Below, piece after piece: positions 36,072-46,296 of a stretch of 64,000 nucleotides of DNA; position 1 is the stretch's first letter, and each line of letters starts with the position of its first letter. Origin of the DNA: Anaerolineae bacterium. Its GTDB lineage: Bacteria; Chloroflexota; Anaerolineae; Aggregatilineales; Phototrophicaceae. The position numbers and the translations under genes were made by a program. The stretch is taken from positions 62,001 through 126,000 of the forward strand of contig JALHQT010000008.1 of the NCBI GenBank assembly GCA_022841825.1, written 5' to 3'. A model generated the notes under the pieces. The model was given only the letters and a program-made list of their open reading frames with translations. It was not told the DNA's origin and searched no databases.

Positions 36072-38288
36072 TCAAGCCGCCTCGACCACCAATGCGGAGG
36101 CAACTGGCAGCCGCACAGTGACGCGGGTTCCTTCACCCTCACAGCTATCAACCGTGATGCTCCCCTGATGCAGTTCCACGATGTACTTCGTGAGATACAA
36201 CCCCAGTCCCATGCCCCGGCTGTCCGTAGGTCCGGCGTGCGCGGCACTTCCGCGATACATGCGCTCGAAAATCTGGTCGATTTCCGACTGTTTTATCCCG
36301 ACACCCGTGTCTGCGATCATCAGGAGCACTTCGCCAACGCTTGCCGTCACTTCCAGGCAAGCGCCGCCCGCCAACGTATAGCTGTGTGCATTTCGCAGCA
36401 AATGATCGATGACTTGTTCCAGGCGCTCCGCGTCACCAGAGATGCAGAGCGGTTCATCTGGCAGCACCAGTTCCAGCGTCAAATTCCGGTCGGCAAACAA
36501 GGGCAGCCAACGGCTCGCCTGCTTTTTCGCTAGGGCACTCAGGTCAAGGAGACGGTTATCGATGTAGAATCTGTTCGTCAAAATGCTGCTGACATCCACC
36601 ACCTGGTTGAGCAGGCGCTCCAACACCTCAAGGTGATCCGTCGAGCGCTGGAGGAAGCCGACCCCTTTTTCACTTAGATTTTTCTTTTCGATCAAGCGGA
36701 TCAGATCGACGTTTCCTCGCAGCGCTGCCAGCGGTGTGCGAAGTTCGTGAGACATCTGAAGGATCAGTTCATCCTTCAGGCGTTCCGAGCGGATCAGGGC
36801 GCTCAAGTCGGTAAATGTCGTAACATGCCCGATGATCACACCATCCGGCATGTTCACACGCGCCTTTCGCACCGAATAGAATCCGCCCGCCAGTTCCACG
36901 AGACTTGCCTCTTGAGTCGTCGGGTCGTCAGAGGTCACCAGTAACGTATCAAACTCCTCTTTTTCCCACGGCTTGCGCGATACTGCGTCGATAAGACGAA
37001 AAGCAGCAACATTCATCTGAATGATGCTGCCCGTCTCATCCTGCACAATGACCGCGTCGCTGATGTTGGCGAAGACAGCCTCGCGCTGCGCGGTCACATG
37101 GAGCTGCGCCTGATAAAGGTCGGCAATCTGAAGATTACGCTGCACCAGGTCATCCGTCATTGCATCGACAGAGTGCCCCAGTTCAGACAACTCGTCGTGT
37201 CCCTTCGGATGCACGCGCCTTTGGAGATCTCCACCCATGATGGCGCGGGTGGTATCCACCAGCATCGTAACCGGATGAATGATCGAACGGGCGACCCAGA
37301 TTCCGACAAGCGCGACAACCACGAACAACCCGCCGAAGAGCAGCGCAACCACATTGCGGCTCACCCCGCTCTGCTCAACAATGTAGCTGCTGGGCAGACC
37401 TACCACCAACAACCCATAGGCTTCTCCGCGAACTCGATAGGGGGCATAAAGAACCTGGTAGCCGGCGTCATCAAGCGTCATTTCGACAACCGGGCTGGAA
37501 TCGTCAACCTGCTCAAGGCGTTGGCGGGCAGCATCTCCAGGCAGCGCGAGAGGGCTGGTATCCTCCACGCGAAAGGTGCTGCCAAGCAGCCTGCCGTCCC
37601 GCGCGAGCATCGCCACTGACGACAACGCCTGTGCTGCGCTGCGCTGTACCAGTGTCGCAGTGTCATACCCTATCGCAATTCCGCCGATCACCTCCGACAT
37701 ACCGGGTTCCTGCATCTGCACCGGGGCGCTGATGAAGAGCATTGTGGAACCATCGCGCTCCACCAGGTCGGCAAACTTATCGCCTATTGCATCGCTTTCA
37801 CCTGCCATCACCCGCTGCGCACCACGCCAATCGCGCACCGCTAGCGGAAGTGTCTGCTCATAACGGATTCCAGTCTCGTCCCCCGCGCGCAGCAATCGAT
37901 AAACCCCGCTGCCATCTGCCGTGAACACGATGACTTCTTCCACCCCATCATTCGCCGCAATGGGATAAAGCAGTGCGTGCAGTGCTTCAGCATCGGCTGC
38001 GCGCAAAGCCTCCACGACGCCCACCGTAAAGACCATGCTGCGCAGGCTCTCCAGCATCTCCCGCTCAAGCTCATAAAGCGCGTTGCTCGCGGCATTTCCA
38101 CTTTCAAACAACTGGTTCTTGAAGCGCTCCTGGATACTGCCCGTGACAAGATTAGTCACCGTAAAGGCGCTGATTCCCGCGATGATAATGATCGCCAGCA
38201 GAAACGGAGTCACGACTCGCGTGCCCACGCGAGGATAGAGAGTGCCCAGAAGTTGTCGAATCGGCTTCAAGGGGAGCCTCACAGTCAT
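36072..38288 (-). CDS. Membrane sensor histidine kinase (extracellular sensor, HAMP, PAS, HisKA, HATPase)
   Basis: A 738-residue sensor kinase. TM1 (about 25-45) is followed by a ~260-residue extracytoplasmic sensor region that looks like a Cache-type double domain, TM2 near 320, a HAMP segment ([20 protein letters not shown]), a PAS-like domain (about 385-480), the phospho-His at about 514 in [13 protein letters not shown], and a HATPase domain with [17 protein letters not shown] and [13 protein letters not shown]. Its 3' end overlaps the next gene, the Thr-Pro giant, so they are co-expressed. A response regulator gene lies divergently at 38496. Confidence 0.93.
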   Translation of the reverse strand: MTVRLPLKPIRQLLGTLYPRVGTRVVTPFLLAIIIIAGISAFTVTNLVTGSIQERFKNQLFESGNAASNALYELEREMLESLRSMVFTVGVVEALRAADAEALHALLYPIAANDGVEEVIVFTADGSGVYRLLRAGDETGIRYEQTLPLAVRDWRGAQRVMAGESDAIGDKFADLVERDGSTMLFISAPVQMQEPGMSEVIGGIAIGYDTATLVQRSAAQALSSVAMLARDGRLLGSTFRVEDTSPLALPGDAARQRLEQVDDSSPVVEMTLDDAGYQVLYAPYRVRGEAYGLLVVGLPSSYIVEQSGVSRNVVALLFGGLFVVVALVGIWVARSIIHPVTMLVDTTRAIMGGDLQRRVHPKGHDELSELGHSVDAMTDDLVQRNLQIADLYQAQLHVTAQREAVFANISDAVIVQDETGSIIQMNVAAFRLIDAVSRKPWEKEEFDTLLVTSDDPTTQEASLVELAGGFYSVRKARVNMPDGVIIGHVTTFTDLSALIRSERLKDELILQMSHELRTPLAALRGNVDLIRLIEKKNLSEKGVGFLQRSTDHLEVLERLLNQVVDVSSILTNRFYIDNRLLDLSALAKKQASRWLPLFADRNLTLELVLPDEPLCISGDAERLEQVIDHLLRNAHSYTLAGGACLEVTASVGEVLLMIADTGVGIKQSEIDQIFERMYRGSAAHAGPTDSRGMGLGLYLTKYIVELHQGSITVDSCEGEGTRVTVRLPVASALVVEAA

Positions 38289-38495
38289 GCAAGCTCAAAG
38301 AATGGCTCGTACGTAGCATATACAGACATTTCCTCACATTGCAAAAGGGATGTGTCAAAGAATGTAAATTGCCGGGAAATCGGCAGAAATTCACGAATTT
38401 TTCTGTTACTATCAATCCACTTGAAGTGAAAGTCATCTTAATGTTAGAACATGAAGTTGGCGTCACGAATCTGCTCAGGAGACATAATCACAATC

Positions 38496-38879
38496 ATGAG
38501 TGCTCCCCCCTACCTGATCCTGCATCTCGAAGACGACATCTCGCTCAAGGAAACCGTGGGCGAATTGCTATCAGCCGTCGAGCCAGACAGTGAAGTCCAT
38601 CAGTTCACCAACAGCGACGATGCCATCAGCTTTATCGACCAAAAAGGGGGTGACATTGATCTTTTTCTGCTCGATGTGCGCGTCCCAGGTGCAACCGACG
38701 GTATCGGCGTCGCCCGCCATGTCGTGGAGCAAGGCAGCAAAGGCACAATCGTCTTTATGTCCGCGTTTCAGAAACCTACTCCGCAGGAAATGGGCGACAT
38801 GAAGTATGAATGGGTCAACAAGCCCTGGGCGGTCGAAAAGCTGCTCGAGGTTCTGGAACGAGCAAAAGGACACCCCTAA
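38496..38879 (+). CDS. Single-domain response regulator
   Basis: A 127-residue receiver-only protein: LEDD acidic pair, phospho-acceptor Asp in FLLDVRVPGATDG, Ser/Thr in FMSAFQ and the conserved Lys in VNKPWAVEK. There is no output domain, so it likely works by protein contact or as a phosphate sink. It is divergent from the sensor kinase at 38288, and the shared 207-base gap probably contains both promoters. The start ATG at 38496 is preceded by AGGAGA about 13 bases upstream; an upstream in-frame ATG at 38451 is less likely. Confidence 0.88.
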   Translation: MSAPPYLILHLEDDISLKETVGELLSAVEPDSEVHQFTNSDDAISFIDQKGGDIDLFLLDVRVPGATDGIGVARHVVEQGSKGTIVFMSAFQKPTPQEMGDMKYEWVNKPWAVEKLLEVLERAKGHP

Positions 38880-38936
38880 TCACAGCGGGGGATCTGCGCA
38901 GGCGGCTGACTACCCAGGGGTATCCGGGCTTCCGGG

Positions 38937-39863
38937 TCAGTCACCAGCTTCGCCAAGCGCCAGCAGTCCCTGTGCCATCTGCTCAGCGGTCGTCCCGAAG
39001 CCGATGAGCGCGGTCAGCCTGCCTTGAGGGTCGATCACGTACACGGGTGTGGAATGTTCTACGGCATAGTTTCCGTCGGCGTCAGGAGCATCCGCCCGAT
39101 AGGACAGCGCGTAATCCGGCGTCATTTGCCCCAGTGTGAGCGGATCACCACTCATCCCTACAAATGAGGGGCTGAACCTCCCCACGTACGCCGCCAGTGC
39201 CTCAGGGGTATCGCGTACCCCATCAACACTGACAAACAACACATTCAACGCCAACTCGCCTCCCAGCATTTGCGCAAGGCGGCGCATCTCAAACATCGTC
39301 ATGGGGCAAATATCCGGACAGTGTGTGTACCCAAAGAAGAGCAGTGTATATTTTCCGGCAAAGTCGGACAACCGCATCGTACGCCCGGTCGACGCAGGCA
39401 GCGAAAAGTTCTGAACCGCGCGCGGCGTCTGAAGATAGGTGATACCGGGTACGGGAACCGGCGTCGCCACCGCCAGCGCAGTCGCATTCGTCGCGCTGCG
39501 TGCCAACAGCACCCCGCCCGCCAGCAAAACGACCACCAAACCCGCTGTCGCATAGGCAACCTGGGCACGGCTGCGCCGCCGAATGTAGTGCGTCATCCAG
39601 AGCAGACCTGTCACCAGAAAAGCGGCAATCGCCATCAGCACAAACAATGGCAGAAGACCTGCTTCCGCACCCGGCACTCCGCAGACAAATGCCCAGACCA
39701 TTTCCGGGACGTCGGACAGCAATCGCAAGTCCTGAAGATAGGCTGCGCTGATGAGCAGCATGGCTCCGCCAAAGCTGACCAGCAGCGCGGTCGCCAGCAC
39801 TAAAGGCAGTGATGCACTCGATCCCTGAACATTGTGCCCCTGTGAAGGCAGTGTCGTCGTCAT
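38937..39863 (-). CDS. SCO1/SenC-family copper protein with N-terminal membrane domain
   Basis: A 308-residue protein: about four N-terminal hydrophobic segments (to ~130), a short linker, then a thioredoxin-fold SCO domain with CPDIC (Cu-binding Cys pair) in GYTHCPDICPMTMFEM and the conserved His in AVEHSTPVYVI. SCO proteins deliver copper to the CuA site of cytochrome oxidase. It lies at the end of the oxidase operon behind subunit I (85 bases). The four-TM N-terminal part is longer than the single anchor of classical SCO proteins. Confidence 0.9.
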   Translation of the reverse strand: MTTTLPSQGHNVQGSSASLPLVLATALLVSFGGAMLLISAAYLQDLRLLSDVPEMVWAFVCGVPGAEAGLLPLFVLMAIAAFLVTGLLWMTHYIRRRSRAQVAYATAGLVVVLLAGGVLLARSATNATALAVATPVPVPGITYLQTPRAVQNFSLPASTGRTMRLSDFAGKYTLLFFGYTHCPDICPMTMFEMRRLAQMLGGELALNVLFVSVDGVRDTPEALAAYVGRFSPSFVGMSGDPLTLGQMTPDYALSYRADAPDADGNYAVEHSTPVYVIDPQGRLTALIGFGTTAEQMAQGLLALGEAGD

Positions 39864-39948
39864 CTGGAGACTCTCTGATGAACTGCGCCGAGGCGATCCC
39901 GAAAGATCACCCCGGCAGTGAACAACTTTGAGGCAGCGCGTTAAGCGC

Positions 39949-41628
39949 TCAACGCATCTGGAAGCCTGTTGACCAGAAGCCTGCCGAGAAGTTCAAGCCC
40001 TGGATCAGTACCGGACCCCACATCACGACGTTTAAGACCACGATGGCGATAAGCCACAGACCCCAACGCTCGAAAATCAACAGCGAATCGGAAGGCGCTG
40101 CCACATCAATCGGCGCGGGTTCGTTCGGTTCGCTCTTCGAGAACCACAGTGTGCCGACAAGATTGACGATCAGGAGGATCAGGCTGACCAATAGGATGAA
40201 CCCGCCGATTGCCGCCAGGTTGAGGTAGAGACCCCACGCCGGGCTGATATAGACACCCGCCGCGCCCAGGTCGGTACGGCGTGGTGCGCCTTCCAAGCCC
40301 GCGCGCGCCATCGACATGCCGAAAAGCGCGATGCCGATGAACCAGGTGTAGACCTGTGCCAGCGCGATCTCTTTGCTGAACAACTTCCGCCCACGCAGGA
40401 TCGGCATCAGCCAGTAGAGAATCCCCATATACGTCAGGAAGACACCGCCGCCCAGCGTCGTATGAAAGTGTCCGGGAATCCACGACGTGTTGTGAAGCGC
40501 GATGTTCAGGTTGAATGAAGCGTTCATGATGCCTGTGATGCCGCCGACCAGGAAGATCATCATGCCAGTCAACTGCGCCGCCATCACCGGGTTATCCCAC
40601 TGTTGTTTTGCGATCCAGCCAAGCCTGCCGCTGCTGCCGCGTTTCTTGCCGGCTTGTTCCAGCGTGGCGGCGAGATTGAAGATGGTCAGGAAGCTGGGGA
40701 TCGCCACCACAAACGTGAGCAGGCTGTGCATCACCTTCGCCAGTTCGCTGACGCCGGGGTCGGCGAACAGGTGATGGACGCCAATCGGAATGCTGAAAAG
40801 CATGATCATCAGGAAAGCGAGCCGTCCCAGATTGTCGCTGAAGATCTTCACGCCATTCTGCTTGGGCATCATGGCGTACCACGAGGTATACGCCGGGATA
40901 AGCCAGAAGTAGACCAGAGGATGCCCCATGAACCAGAATAAAATGCGCGTGACCTGTGGATCGGTGGTCGCAACCCAACCAAGCGAGAGCGGCAGGAGGA
41001 AGAACAGGATCTCGACCGCTACGCCGAGCGTGCAGGTGATCCACATGACGAAATTGCAGATGGTTGCGTAGACCGCCAGCGGCACCGCTTGCCCCACATG
41101 CTCGCGCTTCCACTGAATGTACGTCAGGAAGATGTTCAGCCCAGCCAGCCAGGAGCCGACCACGACCAGTGTCAGACCGAGGTAGAACAACGGATGGGCG
41201 ATCATCGGCGCATAGAAGGTGTAAAGGACGTTTGCCTCGCCTGCCAGCAGCGCCCAGCCCGCCATCAGCAAGCCGACGGTCATCATCCCGGTCGCAACCC
41301 AGGCGAGCGGAATGCTCGCCAATTTGCGCTGGAGCGAGCGCTGCGTCACGAAGTAGCTGAAACCCACGATAAAAAACGTCGTGAAGACCAGCCCATTCAG
41401 GACGCCGTGCAATGACAGCGCCTGGTAGTAGTACGAGAAAATCGGGATTTCCCAGGTAAGCGTCGGCGCACGCCGGAAGGTCTGGAACGGACCGAGCAGC
41501 CCGCCGACCACGACGGCGATCATCGCCAGAATGATGTGAATGCCGACCAACCAGCGCTCCGGTTTGATGGCGGACAGCGCCGGGAATTCAATCGTGAACT
41601 TGCCCTGTGAGGGTTGTACCGCTTGCAT
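39949..41628 (-). CDS. Cytochrome c oxidase subunit I, ba3-like B-type
   Basis: A 559-residue heme-copper oxidase subunit I. The CuB ligands and helix motifs are visible: FMGHPLVYFWLIPAY, VHHLFADPGV and WIPGHFHTTLGG, with about 13-14 membrane segments. The pattern (GHPLVYFWL and YTSWYAM) is of the B family (ba3-type), which usually uses a K-pathway only. It reduces O2 to water with proton pumping. Together with subunit II, the small subunit and the cytochrome c upstream it forms a complete operon in the order cytochrome c - IIa - II - I - SCO. Confidence 0.95.
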   Translation of the reverse strand: MQAVQPSQGKFTIEFPALSAIKPERWLVGIHIILAMIAVVVGGLLGPFQTFRRAPTLTWEIPIFSYYYQALSLHGVLNGLVFTTFFIVGFSYFVTQRSLQRKLASIPLAWVATGMMTVGLLMAGWALLAGEANVLYTFYAPMIAHPLFYLGLTLVVVGSWLAGLNIFLTYIQWKREHVGQAVPLAVYATICNFVMWITCTLGVAVEILFFLLPLSLGWVATTDPQVTRILFWFMGHPLVYFWLIPAYTSWYAMMPKQNGVKIFSDNLGRLAFLMIMLFSIPIGVHHLFADPGVSELAKVMHSLLTFVVAIPSFLTIFNLAATLEQAGKKRGSSGRLGWIAKQQWDNPVMAAQLTGMMIFLVGGITGIMNASFNLNIALHNTSWIPGHFHTTLGGGVFLTYMGILYWLMPILRGRKLFSKEIALAQVYTWFIGIALFGMSMARAGLEGAPRRTDLGAAGVYISPAWGLYLNLAAIGGFILLVSLILLIVNLVGTLWFSKSEPNEPAPIDVAAPSDSLLIFERWGLWLIAIVVLNVVMWGPVLIQGLNFSAGFWSTGFQMR

Positions 41629-41649
41629 CGTTATCCTTCTCCCTGACGC

Positions 41650-42174
41650 CTATGCGTTTCCGACGCGGATCATGAAGCCCATGTTGTGATGCCCGCGTCC
41701 GCAGTACTCATGGCAGACAACCCAGAAGGTTCCGGGGCGATCAAAGATGACGCTTTGCCGGGCAACATGCCCCGGCACGAGTTGCAGGTTAATGTTGTGA
41801 TACTGCACGAAAAGCCCATGATTGACATCGCGGCTGGCGACATGGAATGTCACCCGTGCGTTCAGTGGAATATCGAGCACCTGGTGACCTGCCTCAACCG
41901 GCACGCCGGGACCCAGATTAAACTGCCACATCTGGGCAATCGAGTACAGGTCATAGTTATTGTTGCCGCGATCAAACAGACCCAATTGCGTGAACTCGGT
42001 CTGACCCAGTGTCAGCGGATTGACGAACTCCGCCGCATCTGGTGGACGGACGTTGAAGGCGAATGCCCCCGCCAGGATCGCCGCGAAGAAGATGCCGACC
42101 ATTGCGACGGCAAGAATGAGATAGGTTCGCTCGTACTTATCGATTTCCAACTTCGGCTGTGGCTGTTGTGCCAT
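41650..42174 (-). CDS. Cytochrome c oxidase subunit II (CuA)
   Basis: A 174-residue subunit II with one N-terminal transmembrane helix (TYLILAVAMVGIFFAAILAG) and a cupredoxin domain. CuA ligands are present: His in RDVNHGLF, and VVCHEYCGRGHHNMGFM supplies the two Cys, the second His and Met. It takes electrons from cytochrome c and passes them to subunit I. The size and one-helix layout fit ba3-type subunit II. It is 21 bases from the subunit I gene and 3 bases after the small-subunit stop. Confidence 0.95.
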   Translation of the reverse strand: MAQQPQPKLEIDKYERTYLILAVAMVGIFFAAILAGAFAFNVRPPDAAEFVNPLTLGQTEFTQLGLFDRGNNNYDLYSIAQMWQFNLGPGVPVEAGHQVLDIPLNARVTFHVASRDVNHGLFVQYHNINLQLVPGHVARQSVIFDRPGTFWVVCHEYCGRGHHNMGFMIRVGNA

Positions 42175-42177
42175 GAT

Positions 42178-42342
42178 TTACGCTCCTCCTCGCTCGATGA
42201 AGACCTGATAGTAGACGAAGGCATAATAGAGGGCATAAGCCACCAAGACGATCAGGACGAACGTGAATGCGCCCTTCGGTTCGAAATGTTCCTTCTCTTC
42301 CGCAGACTCGCTGATCGGTGTCTGTTCAACTTCTGTATCCAT
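42178..42342 (-). CDS. Small single-helix oxidase subunit (IIa-like)
   Basis: A 54-residue open frame read from the sequence: acidic N-terminus (MDTEVEQTPISESAEEKE), then a single hydrophobic helix (AFTFVLIVLVAYALYYAFVY) and a short Gly-rich tail. It has an ATG with a GGGAG site 9 bases upstream and a TAA, and fits exactly between the cytochrome c and subunit II genes. Thermus-type ba3 oxidases have a similar single-helix subunit IIa encoded just upstream of subunit II. Order and topology support the same role. Confidence 0.78.
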   Translation of the reverse strand: MDTEVEQTPISESAEEKEHFEPKGAFTFVLIVLVAYALYYAFVYYQVFIERGGA

Positions 42343-42366
42343 GGATCCAGTCTCCCTTTATCCCGA

Positions 42367-42906
42367 TCACTCAAGCGACAACAAATAGGCGGCAAGATCG
42401 TTCAGATCCTGCTCGGACAGCAGATCCGCGTAATTCTGCGGCATCAGGTTCTCCGGATAGGGACCGCCCGCGTCCGCTGGTACGATGAAGTCGTTCGGGC
42501 GGGTGATGGAGTGGATGATGTACTGCACGGCGGTCTCGCCTTCGACGCGCGTCGAACCGGTTTCGGCAATCCCCGCCAGCCCGGGACCAATCAGACGATT
42601 CTCGCCAGTGGAGTGGCAGTTAGCACATATCCATTGCCCCGCCGATGTGTTGAAGGAGGCGTTGAAGAGGACTTCGCCATTGGTAGCATCGCCAACAACT
42701 TCGTTGGTCGCCGCGCTCGCTGTGGGCGCACTTTCCGTAGCGACTTCCGATGTCGGTTCAGGTGTCGCGGTCGGCAACGCGGCGCGTGTCGCAGCTCCGG
42801 CAGTCAGCACAGATTGGTTGACCTGTGCGACTTCTTCGGCACTGCGCCCACATGCGGCAAGGATGGCAACGAGTAAGAGTACGAAAAATACACCAGCTCG
42901 TTTCAC
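42367..42906 (-). CDS. Lipoprotein cytochrome c, single heme
   Basis: A 179-residue cytochrome: lipobox-like end of signal (VAILAACG), an Ala/Thr/Pro linker, then one class I heme site CANCHSTG with the distal Met in YPENLMPQNYADL. It is the first gene of the oxidase operon and is the likely electron donor to the CuA subunit II. The membrane anchor by lipid suits donation on the outer face. Only one heme motif is seen. Confidence 0.93.
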   Translation of the reverse strand: MKRAGVFFVLLLVAILAACGRSAEEVAQVNQSVLTAGAATRAALPTATPEPTSEVATESAPTASAATNEVVGDATNGEVLFNASFNTSAGQWICANCHSTGENRLIGPGLAGIAETGSTRVEGETAVQYIIHSITRPNDFIVPADAGGPYPENLMPQNYADLLSEQDLNDLAAYLLSLE

Positions 42907-43072
42907 GAATTAACCCCCAGTCCGAATCAAAAAAGATCGATGAGGTAATAGTAGATGGCGCAGAAGTATTACGTCATGTGACAGGTAGCGCAGATTGCCG
43001 GGACAAATGTCATTCGTTATCGGGAGACCGCAATGAGAATCAAAAGGAGGCGTTGCCGCCCCCTTCCTGTCG

Positions 43073-46018
43073 TTATTCGGTACGCAGTCCTCGACGCCTT
43101 AGGCGGGTGACTGAACCGATGCCGAGCGCGCCGATCCCGATGATCAACAGGATACGCCACCAGGGTTCTTCGCCCAGAGCCGGTAGGGCGCTGACGATCA
43201 CCACTGTCACGGACGCCTGTCCGCTCAGTCCGCCGCTTAGGTTTGCCAGATTGGACACCGCGCCACCACTCACGCCCCCGCGAACGCGCGTCAGGATCGT
43301 CACCGTCACGGATTCACCGGGGTTCAACGTGCCGATGTTCAGCGACACCTGCTGACCATTGATCGTCGGCGTCCCGCGCGATGACGTTGCAGAAATCACC
43401 TCAAATTCGCCTGGGATCGCATCCGAAAGGGTAACATTGTTCGCCGCCGTGCCATTCGGATTACTCACAAGGATCGTGAATGTAACGGCATCTCCAGGCG
43501 CTGCAAACGGGCGATCCACTGACTTGCTGACACTGGGCGATGAGAACCCGCCGCCCGCGACCTGTGTGCCGGAGCCTGCATCGCCACCGGACCCGCCTGT
43601 CGGCGTCGGCGTGAGCGGGGTCGGAGTCAGCGGAGTCGGCGTCAGCGTCAATGCCTGGGCGTCATAGTAGCCGAAGTCAATCGTGTGGTTGTTCTGACCA
43701 GGACCGCCAAGATTGAACGTCGCAACCGCGGTCTGCCCGCTCAGTCGCCCGTTATTGTCATTGCTGATCGAGCCAAATGTCACACCAAGCTCATTATCAG
43801 CAAACGTCAGTGTCAGATCCTGGAGAGGTGGCTGATTACCTTCAATGCGCACCTGAAACCCGGCAGTATTGAAGGTCAAGCCCGCGACATCGTAATCCGC
43901 GAACCGGGAATCCGTCCCAGCACCATTGGAAAAGTAGTATTCACCGCGATCATTGGTGAACACGCTGCTCAACAGCGTTCCCGTCGGAGAATAGAGATCG
44001 ACACGCACGTTGGCGATAGGCGTCTCGTCAGCATCCTGAATGCCATTCTGGTTGACATCCAGCCACACGCGATTGCCGATTTCGACCGGTGCGGGGAAAC
44101 AAAGCGCGGCGATGTCACCGAGACCATTCGCCTTACCCGTTGTGTTCGGGAAAGGACCATCGTTAAACAGGCGATACGCCTTGGTAAAATCGCCTTCCGA
44201 ATTATCAAGCCAGCGGATACCGCCATCAAATACCTGGAAGTTACCACCGCCGGGAACTGACGCAAACGGGTAGGGGTTGGTGGAAGCGACCACCAAATCG
44301 GGAAAACCAGGGATCTGCCCGACACTGCCCAAGCCCATATCGTCGTGGTTTACGAACTGACCGGGTATACCGTAACCGTCGTCGAAGTAATACTCAGCGC
44401 CTCCGGGACCGAGGTTCGTCCCCTGAGCGGCAGTACCCTGCCCGCCGCAGCGACCATTCGTCTCCAGTGTCCAGCCCACGCCTGGGCTGCCGCAGGCGCG
44501 CAGCAGATCGCCAATCCCAACACCCGCCAGCAAGTCTGTATCCAGTCCTGCCGGGTCGCTCGGTGTGAAAGCACCGACCTGATCGCCATTTCGGTCGCGG
44601 ATCGCAAGCACCATGTTCCCACGGTCGAAGGCGATGTCCGTGAGCATGGGCTGTGGATAAAACGAGCCGGGGTCGCCTGCTGGCACCGTAAGCGTCCGGT
44701 AGACCGGGCTCCAGGGCTGCCACGCACCGGGTATCGTGCCATTGGAATTGGCGAGACCACGCGGATAGGCGAACGGAAGTTGGAAGACAACACCGTTGTT
44801 GGCAAGCGTGCTTGGGTTCAGGGCGTAGACATAGCCATTGAGGTTAGCAACGCTTTGTGTGGATTCCGCGCTGCATGTGACACCAACATACAGCGTGCCA
44901 CGATAGTACGATACGGCGAAGGGGCGCACGTCGCCCGCAGAGCAGCCCGGCGCGCTCGTGAACGGTGCCGACGTACCCACGACTGCGCCGCTTGTGGTGT
45001 CGAGCGCATAAAGCGTCCGATCCTGGAGGTTCATCACGAAGAGGCGTGTCTCATCCTCTGACAGCGCGATGCCGCCCAGCGATGTCTTGCCGACCGAATC
45101 CCAGGCTGCATTGCCGTTATCGCGGAACCAGTTCGTCGAGTCGTGCGCGTTGATGGTTACATTCGGGACTGTGAATACGCCAGTCACCGCGTTGGTGTCC
45201 GGATCAATCAGATAAATCGCGCCCGGATCATCAGCCGAGTCCGCGACACCATCCGCCCCGGTACCAAAGCCAGAGTGCCGTTTGAAGAAGGATGAAGCGT
45301 AGATCGTCCCGGATAGGCGCGCCCAGGCGACGCCCCAGGTTGTGCCGACCTGACTCGCCGTGATGTCCACCGTGTGCCCGATAGGAGTGTCGTAACCATC
45401 CGAGAGCGCAGCACCATTGCTGCCCGCCGAATATGGGAACGACACCAGCGTCGAACGCCCACTGTTATCAATCGGGGGACCTAGTGGATTTGGGAATGGA
45501 CCAACCTGTGACCCAAAGACGTAGCATGGCGTGATCAGGTCAGGGTTGTCCTGGCAGTATTCGCCGGGCAGATTGATCCCCAGGTCAATTCCAGATGCGC
45601 CCGCCGCGTCGACAAACTGAACCGTCGAGGCATTCTGCGGACCAAATGCACCGGGTTGGTATCCGGGCGGGAAATTGCTGAATTCCACACGATACGGACC
45701 CGCCGCAGACGGCACCACGTTGTAGGTACCGTCTAACCCGGATGGCGCACTGCCTAGCGGTACCCCGGCTGCGCCAAAGACGGTAACTGTGACACCCGCA
45801 ATTGGGATGTCTTCCGCAACTGTATAAGCCCCTGCCCCGTTATTGGCGATGGTGCGCCCGGCATCGAATGAGCCGTTGTTGTTATAATCCTGAAAGACGC
45901 GCCCAGAAATGCTGACCTGCGCACGCGCCCACTCCGCTCCAGTGAAAACGACGATCAGCGCAGCAATCCACATCGTAAGAAAGACGCTTCGGGTGAGGAT
46001 TTTGAATGAGCGTCGCAT
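43073..46018 (-). CDS. SdrD-B / DUF11-domain surface protein with C-terminal anchor
   Basis: A 981-residue exported protein. A signal peptide (FLTMWIAALIVVFTGAEWARAQV) is followed by an SdrD B-like carbohydrate-binding-type domain (GRVFQDYNNNGSFDAG...), a long central segment possibly of propeller type, a second SdrD-like domain (NRVWLDVNQNGIQDADE) and a DUF11 domain (FAAPGDAVTFTILVSNPNG) after a Thr-Pro linker. The C-terminus has LPALGEEPWW, a hydrophobic helix and RLRRRG, an LPxTG-like sorting layout. It lies between the oxidase operon and the PTS operon; a lone gene with an AT-rich 5' region. Confidence 0.85.
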   Translation of the reverse strand: MRRSFKILTRSVFLTMWIAALIVVFTGAEWARAQVSISGRVFQDYNNNGSFDAGRTIANNGAGAYTVAEDIPIAGVTVTVFGAAGVPLGSAPSGLDGTYNVVPSAAGPYRVEFSNFPPGYQPGAFGPQNASTVQFVDAAGASGIDLGINLPGEYCQDNPDLITPCYVFGSQVGPFPNPLGPPIDNSGRSTLVSFPYSAGSNGAALSDGYDTPIGHTVDITASQVGTTWGVAWARLSGTIYASSFFKRHSGFGTGADGVADSADDPGAIYLIDPDTNAVTGVFTVPNVTINAHDSTNWFRDNGNAAWDSVGKTSLGGIALSEDETRLFVMNLQDRTLYALDTTSGAVVGTSAPFTSAPGCSAGDVRPFAVSYYRGTLYVGVTCSAESTQSVANLNGYVYALNPSTLANNGVVFQLPFAYPRGLANSNGTIPGAWQPWSPVYRTLTVPAGDPGSFYPQPMLTDIAFDRGNMVLAIRDRNGDQVGAFTPSDPAGLDTDLLAGVGIGDLLRACGSPGVGWTLETNGRCGGQGTAAQGTNLGPGGAEYYFDDGYGIPGQFVNHDDMGLGSVGQIPGFPDLVVASTNPYPFASVPGGGNFQVFDGGIRWLDNSEGDFTKAYRLFNDGPFPNTTGKANGLGDIAALCFPAPVEIGNRVWLDVNQNGIQDADETPIANVRVDLYSPTGTLLSSVFTNDRGEYYFSNGAGTDSRFADYDVAGLTFNTAGFQVRIEGNQPPLQDLTLTFADNELGVTFGSISNDNNGRLSGQTAVATFNLGGPGQNNHTIDFGYYDAQALTLTPTPLTPTPLTPTPTGGSGGDAGSGTQVAGGGFSSPSVSKSVDRPFAAPGDAVTFTILVSNPNGTAANNVTLSDAIPGEFEVISATSSRGTPTINGQQVSLNIGTLNPGESVTVTILTRVRGGVSGGAVSNLANLSGGLSGQASVTVVIVSALPALGEEPWWRILLIIGIGALGIGSVTRLRRRGLRTE

Positions 46019-46242
46019 AAATTATCACCTTTTGCGCTCTCTTGTGCTTCTGATAGTGAAAGCGCATCCTTATAGATTGCTACTGCCACTTTGCAGCAGC
46101 ATAACAACCCGCAAACACTTGATAGTTTTTACGAACTCTCCCAAATCGCAAGACCTGGTGCCAGTATAACAAAATTCGGACTTGCGTTTGTAAGTAAGTC
46201 GTCAGGATTCGATATGTAGTGTAAATACGAGAAGGGGCACGC

Positions 46243-46265
46243 GAGGCGACCTGTTGGGTCGCCTC
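46243..46265 (-). terminator. Stem-loop downstream of ptsI (also palindrome-family copy)
   Basis: GAGGCGACC at 46243-46251 pairs perfectly with GGTCGCCTC at 46257-46265, with a five-base loop, 31 bases after the ptsI stop. Only a weak T-trail follows. Its GGCGACC..GGTCGCC core matches the palindromic repeat family in this region, so it could be an incidental repeat recruited as terminator. Confidence 0.6.
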
Positions 46266-46296
46266 TGGGGTAATCCCGTGGGCAGGTGCTGTTCGG

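Noticed and set aside
46163-46168. TATACT-like -10 box before the SdrD-like gene
   Set aside because: No convincing -35 at proper spacing, and the implied leader is over 130 bases, so I do not call it a promoter.
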